58,599 nt of DNA, taken from positions 1-58,599 of the forward strand of contig CAXMMT010000097.1 of assembly GCA_964194555.1 (NCBI GenBank). The letters are read 5' to 3'. How positions within the stretch are numbered: the first letter of the stretch is position 1; each line of letters opens with the position of its first letter. Position numbers and translations under genes: made by a program. The notes beneath the pieces are model-generated. The model saw only the letters and a program-made list of their open reading frames with translations. It made no database searches and was not told where the DNA came from. The stretch comes from SZUA-217 sp964194555. GTDB lineage: Bacteria > Actinomycetota > Acidimicrobiia > Spongiisociales > ZC4RG35. Below are positions 52,097 to 58,599 of this stretch, in pieces.

Positions 52097-52350
52097 GTGA
52101 GACGACTCCCCGTCAGGTCCTCTACGCCCTGGTGTCCGTTGGGTTTGTGCTCATGGTGGTTGTTCTTGCCGCAGGAGGAGCCATCTCAGGCCTCACCCCA
52201 GCCTGGTGGTCGGTTGTGCTTGGCCTGCTGGTCCTGACCGGGGGCGGCTGGATGGTCTTCAACTGGAAGCGAACCGGGCCGGTGCTGTTGGTCGCTATCG
52301 GGTTGTTCCTGATCTGGATGATCGGGACGTTGGTGGTTGCCGGTGGTTAG
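52093..52350 (+). CDS. Small membrane protein of unknown function
   Basis: An 85-residue protein with three predicted helices (about 10-32, 38-56, 63-83), a single basic loop FNWKRTG, and no recognised motif. ATG 52093 overlaps the mug stop by 4 bp, so it is coupled to mug. The longer open frame upstream is inside mug. Its stop overlaps the convergent DUF3179 stop (TTAG). Confidence 0.7.
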   Translation: MSETTPRQVLYALVSVGFVLMVVVLAAGGAISGLTPAWWSVVLGLLVLTGGGWMVFNWKRTGPVLLVAIGLFLIWMIGTLVVAGG

Positions 52351-53552
52351 CCCGTCCAAACTTGCGCATCCGGGAAGAACGCCTGCCATGCGAACCAGAA
52401 CTCGTTTCGGTGGGGTAGAAGCTCCAATTCCTCGCCAGCGAACTCTCCCGCTATAGCCTTGCCCAGGATCGTCCAGGTGCTGCCCGTTTCGTTGTCGACA
52501 AACTCGGTGTCACCGGACGCTTCGAAGGTGAGTGTCTGGCCGTTGATCACCGGGACGTAGACGATTCCGGTGCCGATCCCGATTGCATTGGCGATGACTC
52601 CGCTGTCCAAGGCGTCGGCTGTGTCGCCGGCTCCCCAGAAGACGACCAGCTCCTGGCCGGCGATATTGTCATGGACGACCTTGACATCGTTCAAGAGCGA
52701 GAAGGGGTAAGCCTTGTCTACGCCGTTGATGCTGACTCCGACGACCCGCTCCAGCGCCGGGAATCGGTCGTCTATCTCGCCGCTGAAGAAGCTGTAAGGC
52801 CGGGCCCGTGATGAGTAGAACTCGTATGGGTTGGTGCCATATACCCGCCCGAAGCCTTGTTCGGGGCTGAGAGCCTGGCCTTCGGGATGGTTGTCACGGA
52901 AGTCGGCCCATCGCACAATCGCCGATCCCAAGGGTGTCAGAGACTTTCCTGCGTGCTCGCCAACGATCGCCTCGCCTGTGATCTGCTGCCACAGAGTCTG
53001 GGTGACGTCATCCCACATCACCAGATCGGAGTGTCGCAGCAGTCCGGAGACTCCGAGGCGCAGTGTTTCTCCTTCGAAACGCCGATCGAACGCGAGGGCG
53101 GTGTTGCACAGGGGGCAGTAGGTGACGGCGACCGGGATTCCACCAATATCGTCGTTGACGATCTCGTGTCGAGTCATTATCGAGAGGGGATAGAAGCGCG
53201 CATCCCCTTCGATCTCGATGAGCACACCGGGTTCCTGGTCCTGGATCCAATCGCTTTCGGGCACTGGCTCGAACTGCGGGTCGTCGATGGGTGGGATGGC
53301 GTCACGCGGATCCGAGGCTGGTATGCCGACGAGGAGCTCATTGAGGTCGATGACGCTGTTCGAGAAATCCGTCTCCCATATGGCGGCCATGGTTGTCAGT
53401 TGGGCTGGGATGGGTTGGGAGTCGAAATCCTCCATGACATCAGGGCTGTTTGGGGCGGTGGGCTGTGGGTTGGGTATCGAGTCCACATTTGCTCCTCCAC
53501 ACGCGGCGAGAGCGATGGCAATGGCGATGAGGATGGCCGCGCGATGCTTCAC
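52347..53552 (-). CDS. DUF3179-domain lipoprotein
   Basis: A 401-residue protein with signal peptide and lipobox (KHRAAILIAIAIALAACGG), and a DUF3179 domain from about 95 with the signature VAVTYCPLCNTALAFDRR and, later, GVSINGVDKAYPFSLL. The paired Cys of YCPLC are reminiscent of metal or redox sites, but the family has no assigned activity. GTG 53552 is the likely start; a GTG at 53570 would add six residues. Confidence 0.85.
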   Translation of the reverse strand: MKHRAAILIAIAIALAACGGANVDSIPNPQPTAPNSPDVMEDFDSQPIPAQLTTMAAIWETDFSNSVIDLNELLVGIPASDPRDAIPPIDDPQFEPVPESDWIQDQEPGVLIEIEGDARFYPLSIMTRHEIVNDDIGGIPVAVTYCPLCNTALAFDRRFEGETLRLGVSGLLRHSDLVMWDDVTQTLWQQITGEAIVGEHAGKSLTPLGSAIVRWADFRDNHPEGQALSPEQGFGRVYGTNPYEFYSSRARPYSFFSGEIDDRFPALERVVGVSINGVDKAYPFSLLNDVKVVHDNIAGQELVVFWGAGDTADALDSGVIANAIGIGTGIVYVPVINGQTLTFEASGDTEFVDNETGSTWTILGKAIAGEFAGEELELLPHRNEFWFAWQAFFPDAQVWTG

Positions 53553-53633
53553 AACCGGAAGAACGCCCACGGAAGGTCGTCAGATTCCCGCCGGACGCAG
53601 ATTTGTCGCAAGTCTGTCCCAATTCCGACTATT

Positions 53634-54446
53634 TCAGGCATGGTCGAGGAACAGGGTCTGGCCCGATCGTCCTACCCACGATTCCTCGTCCCATAAGGAC
53701 CCCGCTGCCACACCCCTGCCCAGGCCCGAGTAGTGGGACTCGGCTTCGAGTGCCACCCACTCGCCTTTGGGATAGCGGCCGAGGTGCACGGTGAGATCGC
53801 TGTTCATGAACAGCCAGTCGTTTGCCAAGGCCGCCGAAAGCCCGTTGCAGAAGTCCCCTGCGGCTGCGGCTATCTGGGCCGGGGAGTTCTTCGTTCCGGC
53901 GATCACCGGCTTCGTCAGGCGAATCCAGGCGGCTGCGGGGCCCGCTTCGCCGAACCCACCATATATCTCCCGGACCTCGACGGCGCCACGGTGAAACATT
54001 GTCTTTCCCAATTTTCCGGGTCCCCATTTCGTTGCATCCCAGATCGGGTACTCATCGGGCCCGGCGAACGACGACGTTTGGGTTTCGGCCTGGTTTGGGA
54101 TGGGTCGGTCAGCCGTTCGGAGCCGCTGCACGCTGGCCATGGAAAGCAGCACTCCCGACGGGTCTGTGATGTCCACTTTGATCGTCTGGATTCGTTTGCC
54201 TTCGCGGATGATCGCGGTGCTGATCGTCAGGGGCACCAACGGCACCACGCGGAACATCTCGACTGTGATCCTCGCGATCTCCATGGGCGTCAATGTCGGA
54301 ACCTCCTCGACGTGGCCGATGATCAGCGCCGTCAGGGCACCGCCGTGTTGTCCTTCCTCGTACCAACCGGCGTTCGCCAAAGCCGTCGTCTCGTAGGTGT
54401 TCGGGTCATCGGTGGGCAGATATACGCCCGCGTGGTCCTGGCTCAT
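53634..54446 (-). CDS. Acyl-CoA thioesterase-like (TesB-type double hot-dog) protein
   Basis: A 270-residue protein of the TesB/4HBT_3 type, with WYEEGQHGGALTALIIGHVE near the N-terminus, ARITVEMFRVVPLVPLTIST and a C-terminal FMNSDLTVHLGRYPKGEWVALEAES. It is expected to hydrolyse acyl-CoA or bind acyl groups. A link to the acyl-CoA cluster 8 kb away is possible, not shown. Divergent from a membrane protein gene. Confidence 0.83.
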   Translation of the reverse strand: MSQDHAGVYLPTDDPNTYETTALANAGWYEEGQHGGALTALIIGHVEEVPTLTPMEIARITVEMFRVVPLVPLTISTAIIREGKRIQTIKVDITDPSGVLLSMASVQRLRTADRPIPNQAETQTSSFAGPDEYPIWDATKWGPGKLGKTMFHRGAVEVREIYGGFGEAGPAAAWIRLTKPVIAGTKNSPAQIAAAAGDFCNGLSAALANDWLFMNSDLTVHLGRYPKGEWVALEAESHYSGLGRGVAAGSLWDEESWVGRSGQTLFLDHA

Positions 54447-54493
54447 CGAGGAACGAACGGTAACCGAGGCCTGGTTCCATCAGGATTCGCGTT

Positions 54494-54499
54494 TAGCAT
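54494..54499 (+). promoter_or_regulatory. TAGCAT box before membrane protein gene
   Basis: TAGCAT ends 8 nt before GTG 54508, selecting this start over in-frame codons further upstream. Confidence 0.45.
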
Positions 54500-54507
54500 C
54501 ACACCCC

Positions 54508-55350
54508 GTGACCGGTGAGACGTCAACAACGGAGACAGAGGCGCCCAGGCCGGTGATACGAATCGGGCGGTCGCTGGTGATCGCCGCTGTCCTCGGCTCC
54601 ACTCTCGGCATTGTCATCGCTCAATTCCTCGACGACTTCGGCGATGGTCTGCTCGCTGAGATCCTCGGTGGAGATGCGGTCCTCTACAACAACCGCGTCG
54701 AGATCACGGGAGCCACCGACGTGGTGTGGGCAGGAGGGTTTCTGCTCTGCCTGATTGTGGGATTCATAGCCCTCTTCGCGTACCCGACCCAGCGCGGTCA
54801 TGGCATCCCACGTTTGACGTTTCTTTGGATGGTCCTCCACGTCCTTCGGCAGGCCATGGGCCAGGCGATCATGTTGCCCTTTGACGGTGATAGCCAACTC
54901 GCCCTTGCATACTCGACTTTCGATGCTCCACCCGGACTAGATGTGGTCATCGCTGCCGGTGGAGGCGTGGGGCTGCTTTTGATCGCCCTCGCCGCGGCGT
55001 CTGCCTTCCTCGCATTCACCCCTCATCGCAGGTTGGTTTCGAATGCGCGAAGAAGACTCACGTTCGCTCTCTGGATTGCCCTGATCCCAGCAGCCGCCTC
55101 GGTGTTTCTGGCGATTCCGTTTTTCGTTCCGGACACCGAGAGCCTCGTGATCCGATCGCTGCCGCTCACAGCCGTGATGTTCCTGGCAACACTCGCCGCC
55201 GCCCCTGGCACCACGACCGCCCAAGGTCCGGAGGATGAGCGCGTTACCCCCTGGCCATACGGTCTCGGTGTCACGCTCTTGGTGATCTTGGTCTTCTACC
55301 TGACTGTTCTGGTTGGGGGCATTTCCCTGGACCCGAGACTGTGGGGTTAG
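54508..55350 (+). CDS. Polytopic membrane protein of unknown function
   Basis: A 280-residue protein with about seven helices, starting after a Thr/Glu-rich cytosolic tail. Notable segments are LVIAAVLGSTLGIVIAQFLDD, HGIPRLTFLWMVLHVLRQAMGQ and GLGVTLLVILVFYLTVLVGG. I do not recognise the family. GTG 54508 is used as start. The 3' end overlaps the mogA/moaB-like gene by 10 bp. Confidence 0.75.
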   Translation: MTGETSTTETEAPRPVIRIGRSLVIAAVLGSTLGIVIAQFLDDFGDGLLAEILGGDAVLYNNRVEITGATDVVWAGGFLLCLIVGFIALFAYPTQRGHGIPRLTFLWMVLHVLRQAMGQAIMLPFDGDSQLALAYSTFDAPPGLDVVIAAGGGVGLLLIALAAASAFLAFTPHRRLVSNARRRLTFALWIALIPAAASVFLAIPFFVPDTESLVIRSLPLTAVMFLATLAAAPGTTTAQGPEDERVTPWPYGLGVTLLVILVFYLTVLVGGISLDPRLWG

Positions 55351-55826
55351 ACAACACGGCAGCGGTCGTCATCACCGTCAGCGACGGCGTGTCGGCAGGC
55401 GTGCGCGAGGATCTCTCGGGCGCTGTGCTCGAGAGGCTTCTCGTCGAAAAGGGATTTGGCGTCGGGAGGATGCTCGTTGCCGATGAGGTCGATGAGATCG
55501 CGAGCGCGATCAAGGATGCTTCCTCGTCTGCCCAACTTGTGGTCACCACCGGGGGAACGGGATTCAGTCATCGAGATGTGACACCGGAGGCAACGGCCTC
55601 GGTGCTCGAGAAGGAAGCATCAGGTCTCGTACACGCCATGCTGGCCGGCGGTCTGGAGAAGACACCAATGGCGGCCTTGAGCCGGGCTCGGGCAGGTTCG
55701 ATCGGGGAGACGCTGGTCATCAACGTTCCGGGCTCACCGCGTGGTGCCGCAGAGAGTCTCGAAGCGGTGTTGGACGTGATTCCTCATGCGATCCAGCTCC
55801 TGTCCGGCGACACCCAGCACCACTGA
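55341..55826 (+). CDS. MogA/MoaB-family molybdopterin adenylyltransferase-type protein
   Basis: A 161-residue protein of the MoCF-biosynthesis family: TVSDGVSAGVREDLSG, LVVTTGGTGFSHRDVTPEAT and NVPGSPRGAAES. MogA activates molybdopterin by adenylylation; MoaB is the related paralogue and cannot be separated with confidence by eye. GTG 55341 overlaps the preceding gene. Located near two other Mo-related functions (CoxG and MOSC). Confidence 0.88.
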   Translation: MGLDNTAAVVITVSDGVSAGVREDLSGAVLERLLVEKGFGVGRMLVADEVDEIASAIKDASSSAQLVVTTGGTGFSHRDVTPEATASVLEKEASGLVHAMLAGGLEKTPMAALSRARAGSIGETLVINVPGSPRGAAESLEAVLDVIPHAIQLLSGDTQHH

Positions 55827-55903
55827 TCTCCTCGCTTCTCATTTAGATAGGGCCCGCCGAATCACTACGGTTCGAGCGCTTCCTTGCCCATTTCCGGAGG
55901 ATC

Positions 55904-56461
55904 ATGGAGATCTCACAAGAATTCGTAGTGGCCAGCTCGCCCGACATGGTGTGGCGATTCTTCCAGGACGTCCCATCGGTGGCGCAGTGTCTCCCTGGTG
56001 CCGAGCTGACGGGTCAGGCCGAAGACGGGGCCTATGAGGGAACTCTCTCCTCGAAGCTTGGCCCGATGACGGCCACATTCGAGGGCAAGGCAACTGTGAC
56101 GACGGACGAGAAGGCCATGTCGGCGATTCTTGAAGGCAAGGGCGTTGATAAGAAGGGCGGCTCTCGAGGTCAGGTCAAGGTCGAATACTCGGTGAAGCCC
56201 GACGAAGACGGTTCCAAGGTTTTGGTCGACGCCAACATCCAACTCTCCGGACCGGCTGCGCAGTTTGGTCGTACCGGTTTGATCAACGAGATGTCTCGAC
56301 GGCTCATCGAGGACTTCGTGTCATGTCTCGAAGCAAAGCTGGAAGCGGCTTCCGAGGAGGAGGCTGGGGCAATCGAAGCCTCAGAAGTAAGAGGGGTGTC
56401 GCTGTTTTTTTCTTCCCTCTGGGCATGGTTCAAGAGTCTTTTCGGGAAGGGAGGCAGATGA
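55904..56461 (+). CDS. CoxG/SRPBCC-family protein (CO dehydrogenase subunit G type)
   Basis: A 185-residue START-like protein: FVVASSPDMVWRFFQDVPSVA, CLPGAELTG, SSKLGPMTATFEGKA and PAAQFGRTGLINEMSRRLIEDF are the family's hallmark stretches. A short C-terminal tail with WAWFKSLF may attach to membrane. CoxG proteins are linked to maturation or membrane attachment of aerobic Mo-dependent CO dehydrogenase-type enzymes. GGAGGAT precedes ATG 55904. It overlaps the copper-protein gene by 4 bp (ATGA). Confidence 0.88.
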   Translation: MEISQEFVVASSPDMVWRFFQDVPSVAQCLPGAELTGQAEDGAYEGTLSSKLGPMTATFEGKATVTTDEKAMSAILEGKGVDKKGGSRGQVKVEYSVKPDEDGSKVLVDANIQLSGPAAQFGRTGLINEMSRRLIEDFVSCLEAKLEAASEEEAGAIEASEVRGVSLFFSSLWAWFKSLFGKGGR

Positions 56462-56841
56462 AGTGTCGGCTGATTCTGGCTCTGCTTGCCGGCTTGCTCG
56501 TATTGTCGGCGTGTGGCTCGGACGAGGGCGAGACGACCGGTGTTCTCGAGGGCAGCGACGTGTCGGTGAACATGTTCGACGACAGATTCGAGTACACCGA
56601 GATCCACATTCCAGCAGGCGGATCGGTGAACTGGGTCGGTGCCGGGCGTAATGCACACAACTCCGTTGATGGCGACGGGTCGTGGTCCACCGAGGATGTG
56701 TTCGGAAGCCTCGAGCAGCACGATGGTGACGAAGCCGTGATCATCTACACCGAGCCTGGCGAGTATGTCTTTTTCTGCACATTCCACGGGAATAGTGAAG
56801 GTGCTGGAATGGCTGGAACTCTGATTGTTGGTGACGCCTAA
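56458..56841 (+). CDS. Plastocyanin-like type-1 copper lipoprotein
   Basis: A 127-residue protein with lipoprotein signal (MKCRLILALLAGLLVLSAC), a cupredoxin domain, and a full type-1 copper ligand set: His in GRNAHNSVD, then Cys, His and Met in YVFFCTFHGNSEGAGMAGT. It is an extracytoplasmic electron carrier or copper-binding protein. ATG 56458 overlaps the CoxG stop. Confidence 0.9.
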   Translation: MKCRLILALLAGLLVLSACGSDEGETTGVLEGSDVSVNMFDDRFEYTEIHIPAGGSVNWVGAGRNAHNSVDGDGSWSTEDVFGSLEQHDGDEAVIIYTEPGEYVFFCTFHGNSEGAGMAGTLIVGDA

Positions 56842-56864
56842 TGGTCTGTCGCCCAGATAGCTAG

Positions 56865-57177
56865 TTGAAGAGAGTTCTGGGATTAGTGGTGATTGCGGCC
56901 GGGAAGGTTGTCAGGGACGAACCGGTTCGGGCATACGTGGTGAACCTGTTGGAGTATGAGCCACCGGCCTCGTTTCATATCCACGCCGAGACTTTTGACG
57001 TCTATCCGGCCGGAATGGGCGAAACCCCGACATTCCGGGACGACACAATCGCACTCACCCAGGGACAGCGGGCCGATGATCGAGCTCACCCTTCCTCACT
57101 ATGGGAGATACATGTTCCACCCCCATCAGCATTGGCTGGCCGAGCGAGGGTCGATGGGCTGGTTCGCCGCGATCTAG
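56865..57177 (+). pseudogene. C-terminal remnant of a multicopper-oxidase/cupredoxin protein, frameshifted
   Basis: Two frames together read as one cupredoxin C-terminus: VRAYVVNLLEYEPPASFHIH, FDVYPAGMGETPTFRDD and LTQGQR in one frame, then MIELTLPHYGRYMFHPHQHW and RGSMGWFAAI in the next. The switch is at 57070-57075 (one extra base in cagcgggccgatg). The second frame stops at TAG 57175-57177, which overlaps the MOSC stop in CTAG. The motif HPHQHWLAERGSMG replaces the usual HCHxxxH copper motif, with Pro for the type-1 Cys. The N-terminal domains are missing. Start TTG 56865 is formal only. A sequencing error could mimic the frameshift. Confidence 0.7.
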
Positions 57178-57728
57178 GCGGGATCGAGTTTCGCGATCTT
57201 GTCACCTACGGCCACGGCACCTGGCTGGACTACGAAGGTGTTGACCCCGCGGAATCTGTTTTCCCGGCCGATACCCACATTGACGAATCGGAGGGCCTCT
57301 GACCCGAACCGTTGCGAGAATTTGGCGCAGCCGGTGTGTGGCTTCACCGAGATCTCAACAACGGCATCACCCACAGCCAAACGCGTCCCGGTGGGGAGGT
57401 TGTCGATGGAGAGATCGAGGTCGACATAAAGCTGGTCACCACAAAGGGCCCATCGATCACGGGTGGAGGCAACGGCATCGGTGGCCCGGGCGTTCATCAG
57501 CGTGACCTGAGCCTGTGGGTCGGCGGCTCCGTCCTCGGTCTTGGCATTCCGTCTTGTTCTCCAGTTGTCGCCCACGAGTCCATCCTCGAGACTCAACTGA
57601 CCGTTCTGGACGACTTCACGCTCACCGTCCGCAGGGCGCCGAACGATCATCTCGACCCGCCCTGTGTCCGAAGGTGCGGCGAGAATCTGGTCGAGGAGGG
57701 TCTCGAGTACGGCAGCGGGACGATGCAT
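57174..57728 (-). CDS. MOSC-domain protein
   Basis: A 184-residue MOSC (molybdenum cofactor sulfurase C-terminal) protein. GLVGDNW, QVTLMNARATDAV, RWALCGDQLYVDLDLSIDNL, and the conserved cysteine in KPHTGCAKFSQRFG are characteristic of stand-alone bacterial MOSC proteins such as YiiM. They are thought to handle Mo or sulfur at Mo centres. ATG 57728 is chosen because upstream sequence in this frame is Arg/Pro-rich and antisense to the HNH pseudogene. The stop lies in CTAG shared with the oxidase remnant. Confidence 0.85.
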   Translation of the reverse strand: MHRPAAVLETLLDQILAAPSDTGRVEMIVRRPADGEREVVQNGQLSLEDGLVGDNWRTRRNAKTEDGAADPQAQVTLMNARATDAVASTRDRWALCGDQLYVDLDLSIDNLPTGTRLAVGDAVVEISVKPHTGCAKFSQRFGSEALRFVNVGIGRENRFRGVNTFVVQPGAVAVGDKIAKLDPA

Positions 57729-57769
57729 CGTCTTCAGTATGGCCGGTTGGTGGAGAGGGGCCTTCGGCC

Positions 57770-58599
57770 CTAGATAGGTCGTCGGCGTCCGGCGGGTACG
57801 GGTGTTTCTCGTTGGTCGAGGTTTTCGGCTTGTTGTCTGTGGACCAGAGTGTGGTGGTAGCGGCAGAGGAGACACAGGTTGTCGAGGATGGTTTCGCCTC
57901 CGTCTGCCCAGAAGACAATGTGGTGGACGTCGCACTAGCGGGCAGACCGGCCACAACCGGGAGCGGTGCAGTGACGGTCCCTGGCAATGACAGCCCGGCG
58001 TAACCCGGCGGGTATCACCCTGGTTTTACGTCCAACGTCGAGGATCTCTGATGCGGGTCCTAAAACGGATTCTGGCGACCGAGGCGTCGCAGGCGAGTTG
58101 GCGGATGGTTTCGACATTGAGTACCTGTCCGGTTTCGGTTTCGTGGAGACCACCGGCCACACCTTGTAGTGCTGGGAGGTCGAGATGAATGTTGAGATGA
58201 GGTTTCTCCCCACCCACCTCAGAAGAAGCGGTCCCTTCCAGAAAGCTGCGACTCAAATCTTCGAGAGCGTCATGACGACGTTGGGCGGGTGTCCGATTGT
58301 CGTCTTCTCCTGGTGGGGGCATCAGAGCGTCGAGGGCAGTGATCAACGTCTCACCGGCCACACTGGTCATCTCAAAGGTTCCGGCCACCATCCCGTTGCC
58401 CTTACGGGTGTAGTCGAAACGTCTCCGTTGCAACTGGAATTCTTCGTCGATGACCACACCGGCTGGTCGACGGTGTGCTGCCAGTAGTCGAGGATCTGAC
58501 GGGTCTCCTCAGGAGTGTCACCAACAATCTCCAGGAGAACATTCTCAGCGTCGGGATACCTATCAGGCAGTTGCTCAGAAACCCGGAACAGCTGTTGCG
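57770..58599 (-). pseudogene. DUF222/HNH endonuclease pseudogene, 5' end beyond window
   Basis: Read from the right edge on the minus strand, the protein runs QQLFRVSEQLPDRYP to YWQHTVDQP, breaks at about 58459-58463 (one base missing in a C run), continues VVIDEEFQLQRRRFDYTRKG to ACDASVARIRF, breaks at 58061 (one extra base), and continues as EILDVGRKTRVIP, ARDRHCTAPGCGRSAR. There an in-frame TAG (57937-57935) replaces the expected Trp before CDVHHIVFW, the HNH motif. The frame then stays open to TAG 57772-57770. Three lesions in 830 bp make a non-functional copy very likely. Confidence 0.85.

Noticed and set aside
57178..57302. Continuation of the first cupredoxin frame to a stop at 57302
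   Set aside because: After the shift point this frame loses cupredoxin character and runs antisense through the conserved C-terminus of the MOSC gene.
1..58599. Window as a closed circular plasmid
   Set aside because: Content is chromosomal housekeeping (gcvP, gpsA, murI, men genes, ychF), no replication or partition genes are seen, and joining the ends does not give a continuous frame.
1..58599. tRNA, rRNA, insertion sequences, integrase or att sites
   Set aside because: No tRNA-like cloverleaf, transposase, integrase or flanking repeats were recognised by reading; a tRNA scan was not possible.

Overview
The window reads as a GC-rich chromosomal segment of a menaquinone-using actinobacterium. 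A member of Acidimicrobiia or a neighbouring lineage is likely. That placement is inferred from several traits: DUF222/HNH endonuclease genes at both ends, lipoproteins with threonine-rich linkers, frequent GTG and TTG starts, and many genes whose start codon lies 6-9 nt after a TANNNT box, as expected for leaderless transcripts. No tRNA, rRNA, insertion sequence, prophage or CRISPR array was seen. Almost all of the sequence is coding, in short operons with 4-bp overlaps.

Layout. 1-293: 5' part of a DUF222 gene. 391-4136: SNase/lamin-tail nuclease, LapA-like protein, UMF1-type MFS transporter and a divergent sugar dehydrogenase lipoprotein. 4160-5853: HIT protein and two small-molecule transporters. 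5947-12044: a four-gene DNA-end-processing operon (HerA ATPase, SbcD, SbcC, NurA) with the gene content of the archaeal HerA-Mre11-Rad50-NurA cluster. 12027-14631: EamA transporter, flavin-type oxidoreductase, gpsA. 14670-21570: ychF, a glycine riboswitch with gcvP, an unusual Glu/Arg-rich coiled-coil protein with a CxxC tail, and manC. 21600-26390: cytochrome c lipoprotein, menC, menD, and convergent menF and murI. 26411-30889: SDR, DJ-1/PfpI protein, acyl-CoA/acetate ligase, AI-2E-family membrane protein.

31003-45492 is one long co-directional block. A family-5 ABC importer (binding protein, two permeases, two ATPases) is followed by a second binding protein whose fold order looks circularly permuted. 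That gene runs directly into AMACR, FadD, acyl-CoA dehydrogenase, SDR and MaoC genes. The enzyme set suggests uptake linked to beta-oxidation of a branched or side-chain acyl substrate; the substrate itself is unknown.

45517-55826 holds housekeeping and envelope genes: L,D-transpeptidase, 2-hydroxyacid dehydrogenase, ATP-type PEP carboxykinase, thiamine pyrophosphokinase, an ATP-grasp enzyme, NfuA-like protein, Mug glycosylase, a DUF3179 lipoprotein, a thioesterase, a membrane protein and MogA/MoaB. The right end (55904-58599) carries CoxG, a type-1-copper lipoprotein, a frameshifted multicopper-oxidase remnant, a MOSC protein and a DUF222/HNH pseudogene with at least three lesions.
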